NCBI GenBank assembly: GCA_026225945.1 | Contig: JAMJFZ010003581.1 | Coordinates: forward strand, 9,461,001-9,525,000 | Origin: Cricetomys ansorgei | Taxonomy: Eukaryota > Chordata > Mammalia > Rodentia > Nesomyidae | DNA: 64,000 nt | Direction: 5' to 3' | Part shown: piece after piece, positions 1 to 10,629 of the stretch | How the letters are laid out: each line of letters begins with the position of its first letter | How positions within the stretch are numbered: position 1 is the first letter of the stretch | Notes under the pieces: model-generated | The model's database searches: none | Seen by the model: the letters and a program-made list of their open reading frames with translations, nothing else | What the model was told of the DNA's origin: nothing | Translations under genes and position numbers: made by a program

Positions 1-970
1 CTCAGGGTGTGAGAAGAATGATTATTCTCTTAACCCTACCCGGCAACCAAAGCTGCAGACTGAAAACCTACCGAAGTCGTCAGGCAAGCCCGTGGGAGAC
101 AACTACCAGCTGCCCAGCGCAAGTCACCAGTGATGACCGTCACTCTGGTATCGAACACCCTAAGGTCCACGCCCCCCACAGCCCAGACTTCCCCCAAGCT
201 GAGCACTAAAGGCAGTTTATCTGAACCGGGGTCAGACCCTCTCGTAGCACTCCAGCATCTCGCTCTTCCCAGAGCCCCACACCTGTGCCTTTTCTCTCAG
301 GACTTTCTCATTCTCTGCCTCCCTTGGTATTTATCACAGGCCTTACAGATTCTGTTTCCTGATTGGCTACTCACCAGCCCTGCACATGACCACTTGTGCT
401 CAAGTTCAGACTCTTGGATTGCATCAGAGCAGAGCAAAGTGATGCCATATCCTCTGGACTTCCTTCTCGCTCCAGGTTTCTTAAAATGAGAGAAAAATGA
501 CTTAAATGATAAAATGGGGAACCAAGGAAGGCTATGATTAGCTGACTACAAACCGAGGAAGTCAAGAAGTTCGGGGAAGCCTCAGACCACTCATCAAGTG
601 ACACGTTAAGAGCTGACCACCAGGGGTCAGTATTGGCTTGCCAAGAGCGAAAGCCTGGGTATACGGACAGGATTATTGATGGGGTGGGTGGTGGGCAGGT
701 GGGGAGTGGGGAGGTGTTGGGGACTCCTTTAGGGAACAAAAAGAATGTCACATCCATAAAACAAGAGGCCAGCGTGATGTTCAGATCATGTCACATCCAG
801 TACAGCCCAGACACTGGACATCCATCATGGACAGCGAACTGGATATCAGCCTCACAGCCATGAAAGGGCAACCATGAAGACAGCACATTTTATTCTCTTT
901 TCTTTTGATGTGTGGGAGGATAAAATACAGCAGTTTCTTCACAAACATTTCAGCTCATAATACCACATGG
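1..970. other. Left flank, no feature recognised
   Basis: No exon, RNA gene or clear repeat was recognised here. Open frames are short, overlap on both strands and show no family resemblance. Some old interspersed repeat may be present but is too diverged to name by eye. Confidence 0.4.
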
Positions 971-971
971 C

Positions 972-1086
972 TGTCGTAACTCTGACTGTCCTGGAACTCA
1001 GGCTGTAGACCAGGCTGGCCTCGAACTCACAGAGGTCTGCCTGCCTCTGCCTCCCGAGTGCTGAGATTAAAGGCATGAGCCACCAG
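972..1086 (-). repeat. B1 SINE
   Basis: Reads as the reverse complement of B1: 'gaccaggctggcctcgaact' followed by 'gctgagattaaaggcatg'. The A-rich end of the element would lie to the left. Confidence 0.85.
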
Positions 1087-1224
1087 CTTAATGCTCATTT
1101 TAAAAGATTTTCACTCAATTCTTGAAAGCAAGGCTACCACTCTAATGCATTTGATATGTAATCTCAAATTTGACTGAAATCTTGCGAGAAAAAAAAAAAA
1201 GAGACATTTTTTCTTTGTTACTAT

Positions 1225-1395
1225 TTCTTTTTGATTGATTGATTGATTGATTTGTCTGTGTGGGTATGTGCACGTGACTGCTACTCTCCTAGGGGCGAGG
1301 AGGACATCAGACCCCCTGGAGCTGGAGTCACAGGCAGCTTTGTGATGCTCTAAGTGAGTGCTGGAAACTGAACTTCCATCCTCTAATGCAGAAGT
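1225..1395 (-). repeat. B2 SINE, 3' part, interrupted
   Basis: Reverse-oriented B2 body with the 'ctggagctggagtcacaggc' block and the 'ctggaaactgaacttcc' block. The remainder of the element (B2 5' end, ending in a 'cactgagctgtatctctggg'-type segment) resumes at about 1715, so some 320 bases separate the two parts. Confidence 0.6.
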
Positions 1396-1714
1396 TTATT
1401 TCCAGTTATGTTTAAAATGGTTGTTCCGGGCATTGTTGAGTGAGGGGCTGTCTAGGCCTTGGCATTTGTATGGTCTGCAGGTGCTGGCTTTATGTAAAAG
1501 ATGTCTGATTGCTCATGATCTGCACGTAGTATCAATAGAACACCCGAGGAGCTTAGGTATCAATAAAAACCCCTGAGATGAGATGCTCAGGGTTCCACTG
1601 TCCAGGATGGTGTTTGCCATGATGGTGGTTCCCTCTGCTGAGGTCTGGCAGGATTTGCACCTATGAGAATGCTTCCTCATCTTTCCTGGTGAGTGAGTCC
1701 ATGCAGGAGCAGAC
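1396..1714. mobile_element. Possible solo LTR-like insertion within a B2
   Basis: This block splits a B2 SINE. It contains AATAAA near 1562 and has no coding capacity. An LTR-type insertion is the simplest reading, but I did not recognise a named family and the borders are approximate. Confidence 0.35.
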
Positions 1715-1780
1715 TCCTACAGTCCTCTGTCAGAGCAGTGCCCTCTCTTGGTCACTGAGCTGTATCTCTGGGCCCTGTAA
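1715..1780 (-). repeat. B2 SINE, 5' part (resumed)
   Basis: The block 'cagagcagtgccctctcttg' followed by 'cactgagctgtatctctggg' resembles the reverse complement of the tRNA-like B2 head, continuing the B2 broken at about 1395. Confidence 0.5.
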
Positions 1781-2199
1781 ATGAATTTTTAACATCTATA
1801 AAATGACATGATGCACGTTCCCCCATATATTTCTCTCGCTCGTTGCTGTGCACAGATAGCCAGGCTACCATTTCCTGTGCTGAAGCGTACTCCATTGTGT
1901 GAATGCTCAGGGAAGACTATTGGAATTCAGGACACATGTGCCATTTTGGCCTCTTGTCTCCACATTGCAAATAGTTCTGTGATGGGCACCTCCTTCATAC
2001 TCTCTTTTAGAACCACGTGTTAGAACCATGGGCTGTCCTGGAGCTGTGGGTGGTAGAAGCGTGCTTAGAACCCCAGAACTCTCATTCTGAGAGCAGAAGG
2101 CCTGCAGCTGCTCCTCCACCCCCTGCTCTGACAAACCACAAGCTATGCAGCCTGCTTTCACAGCAAGGCACTACCTCCTCAAAGGTATGTGACTTGGCA

Positions 2200-2560
2200 A
2201 TTGTTTACCTGAATCTGGACTTAATTCTCCCTATATGATCATATAAGGTGTCTCCCTCTGGTCCCCAGGAAAATACCTGGTTGTGAGCCCCAGCATGCTA
2301 ATGGGGCTGTCGTACCTGCACTGTCCTAACCAATGAGCTTCCCCTGATGTGCTGGGATACCAGAGACCCTTCCTCTTGCTATAAATGTGATTCCCCATTC
2401 CCACAATAAACTGAGTTACACCCTCTGTCATGTATTCCCGGGAACTCTTTACGTCCTGCTGCTCTCAGAAACCTCTGATCAAGAACCACAGGGACCCATA
2501 GACTCACGCCCTGTGGCCATGGCATAGCGACTTCCCTGGGATGGAAATGGATAAGAGGAA
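2200..2560 (+). mobile_element. Candidate solo retroviral-type LTR
   Basis: The region has an LTR-like order of signals: 'aaccaatgag' (CCAAT) near 2328, 'ctataaatg' (TATA) near 2380, AATAAA at about 2405, then a U5-like tail. No gag, pol or env frame flanks it, so at most it is a solo LTR. Family and exact ends are not established. Confidence 0.4.
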
Positions 2561-3149
2561 ATCCTGCACTGTGTGACTTCCCGTAGGATTTATACCCAGA
2601 GGAGTTTATAGGATTCCAGATATCTAAGTTGGTGTCGCTTTCAGCTTTGTTTCCTGACCCCACTACTAGATCCTGACCCACTACTACTACAGATTGTCCT
2701 TCCTGCCCATCTACGGGAAGTACAGGGCACCGCTTACGGACTGGTCTTGCTGAGAAGAAAGTGGGGGGAGGAACCTACTGGTGGTGTCCTGCTAGAAGAT
2801 CGTGCTGTCAAGTTGCCTTCAAAATAGTTATGTTCCTGTGTAGAGATCTGTGCTGTTCTCAGCTTTGGTCAGAGAAACTCCTGTTTGTAGTAGGCAGTAG
2901 TCACTGTGGAGATCAGAACTGGTCGAAGCCTGAGAACCAGAGAATAACTGTTGACTATTCAGCCCTAAGTGGACATCTCTATTAATCCCTAGCTGCAAGG
3001 CCCAAAGAACATCACAGGAGATGGGGTAGGGAAGAAAAGAGCCTGGAAGATGGGGAGGGATGCTCTAAGATACCGTCTTCTGCACGTGACATGGCCGTAG
3101 AACGCAGGAACTCACAGGAGCTACGGTCTCCTTCACGAGATCACACTAG

Positions 3150-3465
3150 TCAATACTCTGGAGTGGGGGGGGGAGCTATTGTCAGCTGACGGCCGCTGGG
3201 GGAGAATCATTTTCTCCTTGAGGGTTTGCCACTGGTAGGCTGCCCATGCTCCAGTGACTGGTTCCCACAACTGTACACAGGGGCGGCACCAATTAGAAAT
3301 GTGTTTCACAATAAACTATGAGGAGAAGAGGGCATGACGTTGGAAGGGGGGGTGCGTGAGGAGGGCTCGGGAGTGTGTATAATGAAAATGCAGTCTGTAC
3401 ATGTATGTATGAAATCGTTAGAGAATAAATTAGAAGTATTAATCAAAGAAAAACGGGAAGTGAGA
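3150..3465 (+). mobile_element. 5'-truncated LINE-1 3' end
   Basis: The segment resembles the remembered 3' end of murine L1 (Lx-type). The order is 'tttgccactggtaggctgcc', 'ccatgctccagtgactgg', a G-rich stretch near 3340, 'gtacatgtatgtatgaaat' and a terminal AATAAA-rich part. No ORF2 remains, so this is a short dead 3' fragment. Confidence 0.65.
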
Positions 3466-3753
3466 TCCATTACAGCTAAGTGAATGCACAAGGCACGAGA
3501 CATGCGGTTCTCTCTATTCCTGAGCATTCCTAGAAATTTCCATGTACGAACAGCACCTAAGTCTAGACACAAATGTGTTGATGTCGGCACCTGTCGATGT
3601 TAGGCATCAAGTCGAGGATCAAATGAAGAGAGGAGCCTCAGAACGCAAAGTCTCTAAGCAGAGCCGAGCAGGGGATAGAGCCATCTTGTGTGAGACCGAG
3701 TACACGCTGCCTTTTCAAAGAGTATTCATAGTTACATAGAATCCAATTTAGGG

Positions 3754-3775
3754 CACACACACACACACACACACA
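3754..3775. repeat. (CA)n microsatellite
   Basis: About eleven uninterrupted CA units, followed by a short GACAG/GGGAGGA purine stretch. Confidence 0.9.
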
Positions 3776-3885
3776 GACAGGGGGAGGAGGGAGCGAGAGA
3801 GAATGTAATACAAAATAAAAATGACTATGGGATTAAAATGCATGTTAAAAAATTAAAAAAAAAAAAAAGACACGAGATCTAGGCA

Positions 3886-4115
3886 GCAGTTCTCAACCTG
3901 TGGGTCACGCGCAGGACCCAGGGTCGAGTGACCTTTTCACAGGGGTCACCCAGGACCACCTGCATATCCGATATTCACATTACAATTCGTGATGGCAGCA
4001 AAATTTCACTTACGAAGTAGCAACGAAAATAATTTTATGGTTGGGGTCGCCACACGATGAGGAGGTATTGGAGAGTTGCAGCATTGGGAAGGTGGAGCAG
4101 AGCTGTTTTAGAGGG
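3886..4115. mobile_element. URR1-like hAT DNA transposon fragment
   Basis: Carries 'cagttctcaacctgtgggtc' at the left and 'gaagtagcaacgaaaataat' internally, as in the short non-autonomous rodent hAT family I remember as URR1. A second copy lies at 51722-51944. It encodes nothing. The right end is worn. Confidence 0.7.
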
Positions 4116-4279
4116 TTCGGCGCCCTCTCCTGGCCTCCCTGAGCACTACACATGTGCTGCAGGTGAAACAGCCATACCCCAAAAAATAAATAAATCTGAA
4201 AATAAAACAGAACAATCACACGACAAACATTATTACCTTTCGCTGCTGTTTCTTGTCTCTCTGGATAAACTTTTGTTGT

Positions 4280-4425
4280 GTCTTGTGTGTTTTGGAGACA
4301 GGATCTTTACATATCTCTGGCTGTCTATGTAGACTAGGCTAGCCTTAAACTCAAAGACCCACCTACATCTGCCTCCCCAGCGCTGGATTAAAGGTGTGCA
4401 CCACTAAGCATGGCTGGATACACTT
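4280..4425 (-). repeat. B1 SINE
   Basis: Reverse-complement B1, diverged: 'ggagacaggatctttacata', 'gactaggctagccttaaact' and 'ggattaaaggtgtgcaccac'. Confidence 0.8.
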
Positions 4426-4909
4426 ATTTATTATCCCAACCTCTGACTTTATGGCTTCCCATCTCCTGTAATAGAATGATTGTTCTATTATTTCTCTGTA
4501 AGATTTTTTTTTTTCAAATTACTCTTTTTATAGCATTTGGCAACCTTTCTCGTCTTTTTTTTTTTCTCTCTCTCTCTCTCTCCTCCTTTTTGAGGACTCG
4601 CTGCTTGAGAACAACCAAGGGCAAATAGAGGTGAGAATCTTGCCAGAAAAGCCCAAATGCATGGATATATTTAGCACGTCATAGAGCCACCCACATCAGA
4701 GACTAACAAATGCCAAGAGAATATCTGTAATTATTTGGATTTTTTCATCCTCTTTTTACACTATCGTTAAACAAAACCATAAGAGAAAATAAAGATATAA
4801 ATGTCAAGTAAGAAGATTTTTTTAAGTGTATTAAGGTAGAGAGACAAAAGCAATAGAAGACAGGCAGGAACCATCGAGGAAAAAGGCCAGAGATTTAAAA
4901 CCCCAAAGC

Positions 4910-5050
4910 AAAACGGTGGCATAAACCTGGAATTCCAGCACCTGAGAAGTAGAGGCAGGAGGATAAATAATTCAAGATTACCAAAATCAAGTTACACAGT
5001 GGGACTGAGGTCAGCTTAGGCTTCATTCGAGACCTGCCAAGAAAAACCAA
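4910..5050 (+). repeat. Diverged B1-like SINE
   Basis: Plus-oriented B1 landmarks 'ggtggcataaacctggaatt', 'agaagtagaggcaggaggat' and 'acacagtgggactgaggtca', more diverged than neighbouring B1 copies. Confidence 0.6.
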
Positions 5051-5109
5051 AACAAGCTAGATAAAAATGAAACTTAACAATTTTCTGTGTCTTAGACACC
5101 GTAAAGAAA

Positions 5110-5344
5110 AGGGGGGGGGGCAAAGGAAGAAAGGGCTGAGGAGAGGGAATGGCAGAGAGGGGGAGGGAGAGAGAGAGAAGAAGAGGGAGAGAGAGAGGGA
5201 TGGAGAATGAGAGAAGGGGAGAGAGATGGGAAAGAGAGGAGAGAGAGGGGACGGGGGGGTATGAGAGAGGGAGGGAGAGAGGGGAGAAAGAAAGAGGAAG
5301 GGAGAGAGGGGGGGGAGAGAGAGAGGGAGAGAGAGAGAGAGAGA
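5110..5344. repeat. GA-rich low-complexity tract
   Basis: About 235 bases that are nearly all purine on the + strand, built from GAGA, GGGA and GAAG units. The long Arg/Glu-rich and Ser/Leu-rich open frames across it are composition artefacts. Confidence 0.9.
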
Positions 5345-5394
5345 ACATGAGCACACAGTAGGGAGCAATAACCTAACTTCCTCTCAGTGGGTGT

Positions 5395-5790
5395 TTTGAT
5401 TGGGGTTTCTATTGCTGTGAGGAGGAAAGGGTTTATCTCAGTTTACACTTCAGGTAACAGTCCATCACTGAAGGAAATCAGGGCAGGAACTTAAGGCAGA
5501 CCCTGATGCAGAGGCCACGGAGGGGTGCTGCTTACTGGCTTGCTCCCCAAGGCTTGCTCAGCCTGCTTTTTTTTATAGCATCCAGGTCCACCTGTGCGGA
5601 GTGGCACTGCCCACAGTGAGCTGGGCTTTCCCACATCAATCATCAATCAAGAAAATGCACCACAGACTTGCCCACAGGCCAACCTGGTGGAAGCATTTTC
5701 ACGACTGAGGTTCCCTCTCCCTAAACAACTCTGACTGGTGTCAAGGTGACATAAAACTTGCCAGCACAGTAGGCCCCGCCTCTTAAAAGT
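5395..5790 (+). repeat. Interspersed repeat (family X), near full length
   Basis: Starts 'gggtttctattgctgtgagg' and passes through 'gggcaggaacttaaggcaga' and 'catcaatcatcaatcaagaa'. It ends near 'ggtgtcaaggtgacataaaa'. At least six related copies occur in the window. I recall the family as common in rodents but do not assign a name. Confidence 0.7.
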
Positions 5791-6194
5791 TCTGTCACTT
5801 CTCACAATACACAAGCAGGTGGCCAAGGCTTTAACACATGAGCCTTCAGAAGCCATTTGTCCAAACTGTCACAGATACTAAGACATCCCCTTGAAGATGG
5901 GTCTTACAGCTCTGGTTTGGTGGGCAAGTTCGTGTGGCTCTGTACAGCTTCTTCAGCTGGGATCCACATCAGTGACCTCGGCAGGGCAGGCGTGGGTGGT
6001 CTGAGGCAGACCCGGAGCACTGACGTCTCCGTGTGGGTCCTGTGGTGTGGTAGAGCCATTCAGGTGAGCCCACACTGGCAAGGTGGGTCGATGCAGACGA
6101 GGAGATGGCTATGTCTCAAATTCCGGGGATTCCTCATAGATGGAGCCACTTCAGCGGGTGCAGGGTAGGTACTGTGTGTCGCAAGACCAAGAAC

Positions 6195-6350
6195 TGGTTT
6201 AGTGCCAGGCATGGTGGCGCACACCTTTAGTTCCAACACTTGGGAGACAAAGGCAGGAGGGTATCTGTGAGTTGTACAGATCAGGGCCAGCCTGATCTAC
6301 ACAGCAAGTTCTAGGCCAATCAGAGCTACATAGTAAGACTCTGTTTTTTG
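6195..6350 (+). repeat. B1 SINE
   Basis: Plus-oriented B1: 'ccaggcatggtggcgcacac', 'acttgggagacaaaggcagg', 'ggccagcctgatctacacag', then a T-rich stretch rather than a clean poly(A). Confidence 0.85.
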
Positions 6351-6671
6351 TTTTTTCTTTCTTTCTTTTTTTTTTTTTTTAAAAGACTGGGTTTGGTCTC
6401 ATAACAGTGCCATGCAGTGTTGGCCTGACTGGAAGTTGAATTCCTCCCCTGTAGCAATGCAGGAAGTATGTGGCACTTATACTGGGTTCAGGGCCCGTGA
6501 GGGCTGCAGGATTCCCCAGAAGCAAAATCTTTGAGTGTGATATCATCTGTGGTTGCTGATGTCATCTGCTTACCTTTCCCTGTTGAGGGAGGGCTTTGCC
6601 ATTTCCAAGCTGATCCTAATGTGGCATCAGAACAGGCCTGCAAAGCACTTCATTTCCTCTTTTTTTTAAAA

Positions 6672-6872
6672 AAAAAAAATTATTGTATGTGTAGAGTGTT
6701 TTGCGTACATGTCTGCCTGTGCACCATGTGCATGCAGAGTGCCTGCAGAAGTCAGAAAAGGGCACCAGAAGTTACAGACAGCTGTAAGTTACCATGCTGG
6801 TGCCGGGAATTGAACGCAGATCCTCTGGAAAGAGCAGCCAGTGCTTTAATCCACTGAGCCATCTCTCCAGCA
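6672..6872 (-). repeat. B2 SINE
   Basis: Reverse-oriented B2. A poly(A/T) start is followed by 'gaattgaacgcagatcctct', and the element ends 'cactgagccatctctccagc', the complement of the Pol III A-box end. Confidence 0.9.
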
Positions 6873-6948
6873 AACTTTCATTTCTTTATTGGCGAGGCCA
6901 TCTTGAGTCCTTGTGGTTTTCTGTTTCATCCTCCAGAGCTCTTCCCCC

Positions 6949-7044
6949 AGTGTGTGTGTGTGTGTGTGGTGTGTATGTGGTGTGTGTGTGTGGTGTGTGT
7001 GTGTGTGTGTGCGCGTGGTGTGTGTGCGCGGTGTGTGTGTGTGG

Positions 7045-7075
<31 letters not shown>

Positions 7076-7078
7076 TGG

Positions 7079-7109
<31 letters not shown>

Positions 7110-7354
7110 TGTGGTGTGTGTGTGTGTGTGTGTGCTGTGTGTGTGTGTGCTGTGTGTGTGTGTGTGTAGTGTGTATATGTGTGTGTGTGTGTGTGGTGTG
7201 TATATGTGGTGTGTGTGTGTGTGTGGTGTGTGTATGTGTGGTGTGTGTGTGTGTGTGGTGTGTATGTGTATGTGTGTGTGTGTGTGTGTGCTGTGTGTGT
7301 GTGTGGTGTGTATATGTGGTGTGTGTGTGTGTGTGGTGTGTGTGTGTGGTGTGT

Positions 7355-7397
<43 letters not shown>

Positions 7398-7430
7398 TGT
7401 GTATATGTGGTGTGTGTGTGTGTGTGTACA
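6949..7430. repeat. Long complex (TG)n tract
   Basis: About 480 bases of TG dinucleotides punctuated by GTGTGG, GCGTGG and TATATG interruptions. The block 'ggtgtgtatatgtggtgtg' recurs near 7194, 7305 and 7396, showing that larger units were duplicated inside the tract. Cys/Val- and Thr/His-rich open frames here are artefacts. Confidence 0.95.
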
Positions 7431-7839
7431 TGTGAATGCAGGTGCATGTGTGTGGGCTTGTGTGTGTGAGGCCAGAAGTCAACGATGAGTAGCTCAATGG
7501 CTCTCTGAGGCAGCATGCTTTGCCAAGAAATTTTCTTGTCCGTGAAGCCTTCCTTATGATTGGATGCCACCTGGAGTTCTGGGAACTTCGCTTAGGTTAT
7601 AAAGCAGAGCGTTGTCAGTTGGTGGGTGGGTTTGATAGATGATAGTCCTGTTTTTTAGCAACTCCCGATCTTCAAGCTTCAGACAGTTAAGGACAGCCAA
7701 AAAAGTCAGCGAATATTCTCTTTCAAGACTGTCTAAAGAGCAATGAGGAATTCTTTCTATCTTCCTTTCTATCTTTTTTTTTTTTTTTTAAGAGCTAGGG
7801 TAAAACACACAGTGGGAATCAGTTACAAGTTAGCAATCT

Positions 7840-7995
7840 GGGGCTGGAGAGATGGCTCAGGGGTTAAGAGTACTGACTGCTCTTCCAGAAGACCCAGGTT
7901 CAATTCCCAGCACCAGCATGGTGACTCACAACTGTCTGTAACTCCAGATCCACATCCTCACACCAGTGCACACAAAGTTAAATAAATTGTTCAAA
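7840..7995 (+). repeat. B2 SINE
   Basis: Well-preserved plus-oriented B2 beginning 'ggggctggagagatggctca', with 'cttccagaagacccaggttc' and an AATAAA-containing tail. Confidence 0.93.
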
Positions 7996-8404
7996 AAACA
8001 AGTTAGGAGTCTGTCTCAGTAGCAGTTGGGGCAAGACAACAGGCTTCAGAATTCAGACACAGCTCTCTACACTGGCTTGAAGAACAGTGAGTTCTGAACC
8101 TAGAACTCACTGATTTACTTGGACTGACTGGCCAATGGGTTCCAGGGACCCCCCTGTCTCCACTCTCACCCCCTGCTGCAATGACAGGTGCATGACCCTA
8201 TATTCAGCTTTTACATAGGGTCTGGGGATGCAAACTCAGGGCCCAGTGCTTGGGGGAGCAGGCATGATACTGTCTATGCTATTAACCCACAGCCTGCCAC
8301 CCCCAATGTTAGTAGTTTTTGCTTTGGTCCCTCTTTGCATGAGAGAAGCCTACTTCCAGGAAGCCATCTTGTCAGAGTCCCTGAAGACATCAGGATTGTA
8401 TGTT

Positions 8405-8615
8405 TTATTTATTTGGACAGCCTCTCTAGTATTCCGGGCTAGCCTCAAACTCAGTACGTAGCTGAGGATGGTCTTGAATTTGTGCCCCTCCTCCTGAGTA
8501 CCGGGATTACGGTCGTGCATCACCACACCCTGTTCTTATGGTGCTGGGGACTGAACCCAGGGCTCCATGCATGCTAGGCGAGCACTGTACAATTGAGCTA
8601 CATCTCTGCCCCTCC
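8405..8615 (-). repeat. B4-type SINE (ID-B1 fusion)
   Basis: Reverse orientation: a B1-like part ('cgggctagcctcaaactcag') is followed by an ID-like part ('ggtgctggggactgaaccca', then 'caattgagctacatctctgc'). This is the structure expected of B4. Confidence 0.75.
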
Positions 8616-8619
8616 CCAG

Positions 8620-9415
8620 GAATGTACACTTTCAATGGGTTGATTCTGTATCATGTGAATTATATCTCACAAAGCTGTTAAAAGCCTGCAAGCTTAGGTT
8701 AAGCAAAGGTTTCTTTGATAAAACAAAAAATATGAGCCGTTACAATTAATTTTAGGATCTCATCAAAAGAAGCCAACACAAAATGGTCCATCCTATATAA
8801 TTTTTGCTTCCCAAAGGGAACACTGTAAGAAAAAAAGCCCATCACATCAGGATCTGCCAGGGACTGCGGGCTTATACAGGGCTATGGTAAAGTTCGGGGG
8901 GGATCAGTGGAATCCAATTATGGTGGTAGATACAAAGCTACCACTTTGTAACTGGACTGTCCACTGAAGAGGGTGAATTTTAATTTTTAAGTGGGAAAAA
9001 TCAATGTAAAGAAAAAGATGAGAGGGAAGGCTTGAAGAGACTGTTGTTAGCCAGGGCCACGCCATTTTGTGAAGCATCTCCATTTTGGTTGAACTGCAAT
9101 GGTTTCTGTAACTAAGTCATTTGGTCATCTGTTTCTAAGAGCTAAAGTATCTTGCTTTGCAGATTCGTGCCTTCTCCAGCCCAGCTGCAAGCATGTGCCA
9201 TGGAACCTCCCACTTCCGCTGAGCTCTCCTTAGATCCCTGGCCATGCTTGCTGTCTGCCTGTCTGCCTAGGGCACTGTAGGTCAAAACTACAATTCTCAC
9301 CTTGAAGGGTAGAAATAAGACAGAGTTTGCTAGGGAGCCAGGTAAGAGTGACCATTTTCTAGGAGCACAGACTAATTTACTCCAAACTCCATGTTTTAAC
9401 GTGCTAATGTTTCCA
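8620..9415. other. No feature recognised
   Basis: About 800 bases between SINEs with no exon, repeat or RNA signature that I recognise. It is mildly AT-rich, with small open frames only. Confidence 0.35.
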
Positions 9416-9419
9416 TGCA

Positions 9420-9668
9420 ATTTTTAAAAAAAGATTTATTTATTTTTATGTTTTGTGTATGGGCATTTTGCCTCCATGCATGTATATGCACCGTATGCGT
9501 CCTTACTGCCCTCGGAAGCCAGAAAGAGGGAGCCAGATCCTCTGGAACTGGAGTTAAGGACGGTTGTAAGTTGCCCCGTGGATGCTGGGAACTGAACCCC
9601 AGTCCTCTGCAAGAACAAACAGCAAACAAACAGCTGCTCTTACCAGCTGAGCCATCTATCTGGCCACT
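9420..9668 (-). repeat. B2 SINE
   Basis: Reverse B2: A-rich 5' edge, 'gccagatcctctggaactgg', 'gggaactgaaccccagtcct', then 'ctgagccatctatctggcc'. A short AACAAACAGC duplication lies near the head. Confidence 0.92.
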
Positions 9669-10007
9669 CCCTGAAGTTTTTTAGTAATGTAACAAACAAA
9701 GCCATACGTCAAGGTACTTTTCAAATAAACTGGTAGAAACCTCAGGCCGGTGGATCACTGCAACGTGGAAATCTCAGCTCTAAGCCTCAGACACTGTCTG
9801 ACCACATTCCTAGTCTTTTGGTTGGTGGGGGGTAGGATCTGTTTGTGTGACATCCCAAAGGGTCACAGAGATGTTAGGTCACATACTGAGGAGGACAAGC
9901 AATGACTATTAGGAAAGGCTAGACATAGCCTAAGGGAACTTGCCTGTGGACTGACTTCATTCCAAACCCTTCCACAGTCACTGAAGCTCTTAAAAAAAAA
10001 TGAAGCT

Positions 10008-10145
10008 AGAGGGCTAGAGAGATGGCTCAGCAGAGGACCTGGGTTCTGTTCCCAGCTCCCACATGGCAGCTCACAACCATCTGTAACTCCATTCCAGGGG
10101 ATCCAGTGCCCTCTTCTGACCTCCACAGGCACCATCACACCTGAC
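10008..10145 (+). repeat. B2 SINE with internal deletion
   Basis: Starts 'gggctagagagatggctcag' but jumps directly to 'cagaggacctgggttctgtt', so the usual 'agagcactgactgctcttc' segment between the Pol III boxes is missing. Confidence 0.85.
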
Positions 10146-10395
10146 AGAATCTTTTATTACTTAAAAGGACAAGATCAACCTTGTCAACACAGAGAGTTTA
10201 AGCCTGTGGTAAGTGAAACCTTGTCTCAGAACAATGAGAATAAAAAACGGCATCTTCATAATAAAGATATAACTTATTTAACCGGATAGTAATAGATACT
10301 GTACCTATACGGTCTTAATAAGTAGCTGTTTTTTTCTCTTTGTTCATTGAATTGAGTTTTACAAAGCTCACCTTCCCTCGGAGTGACCTCATCAA

Positions 10396-10397
<2 letters not shown>

Positions 10398-10488
<91 letters not shown>

Positions 10489-10489
10489 A
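10398..10489. repeat. Compound (GT)n(GA)n microsatellite
   Basis: About 23 GT units pass directly into about 20 GA units with one AA interruption. Confidence 0.95.
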
Positions 10490-10628
10490 TTATTGATTTT
10501 GCCGGATGGTCAGAGGACGTCTTGCTGGAGTCAGTTCTTTCCTTCTACCACGTGACTCTGAGGATGGAGCTCAGGTCCTGGGGCTCATCAGCAGGCTCTT
10601 TCACCTTCTGAGCCATCTTGCCAGATGA
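10490..10628 (-). repeat. Diverged B2/B3 SINE
   Basis: The landmarks 'gatggagctcaggtcctggg' and 'ctgagccatcttgccagat' mark a reverse-oriented B2-group SINE abutting the compound microsatellite, which probably grew from its tail. Confidence 0.65.
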
Positions 10629-10629
10629 T

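Noticed and set aside
2017..2238. Short plus-strand frame upstream of the LTR-like region
   Set aside because: No similarity to a retroviral or host protein domain, and no supporting signals.
6794..7570. Long open frames of Cys/Val or Thr/His repeats on both strands
   Set aside because: They are translations of the (TG)n tract; every frame of an uninterrupted dinucleotide repeat stays open.
7840..7920. tRNA-like A and B boxes
   Set aside because: They belong to B2 and ID SINEs, which derive from tRNA or BC1; no intact tRNA gene with acceptor stem was seen.
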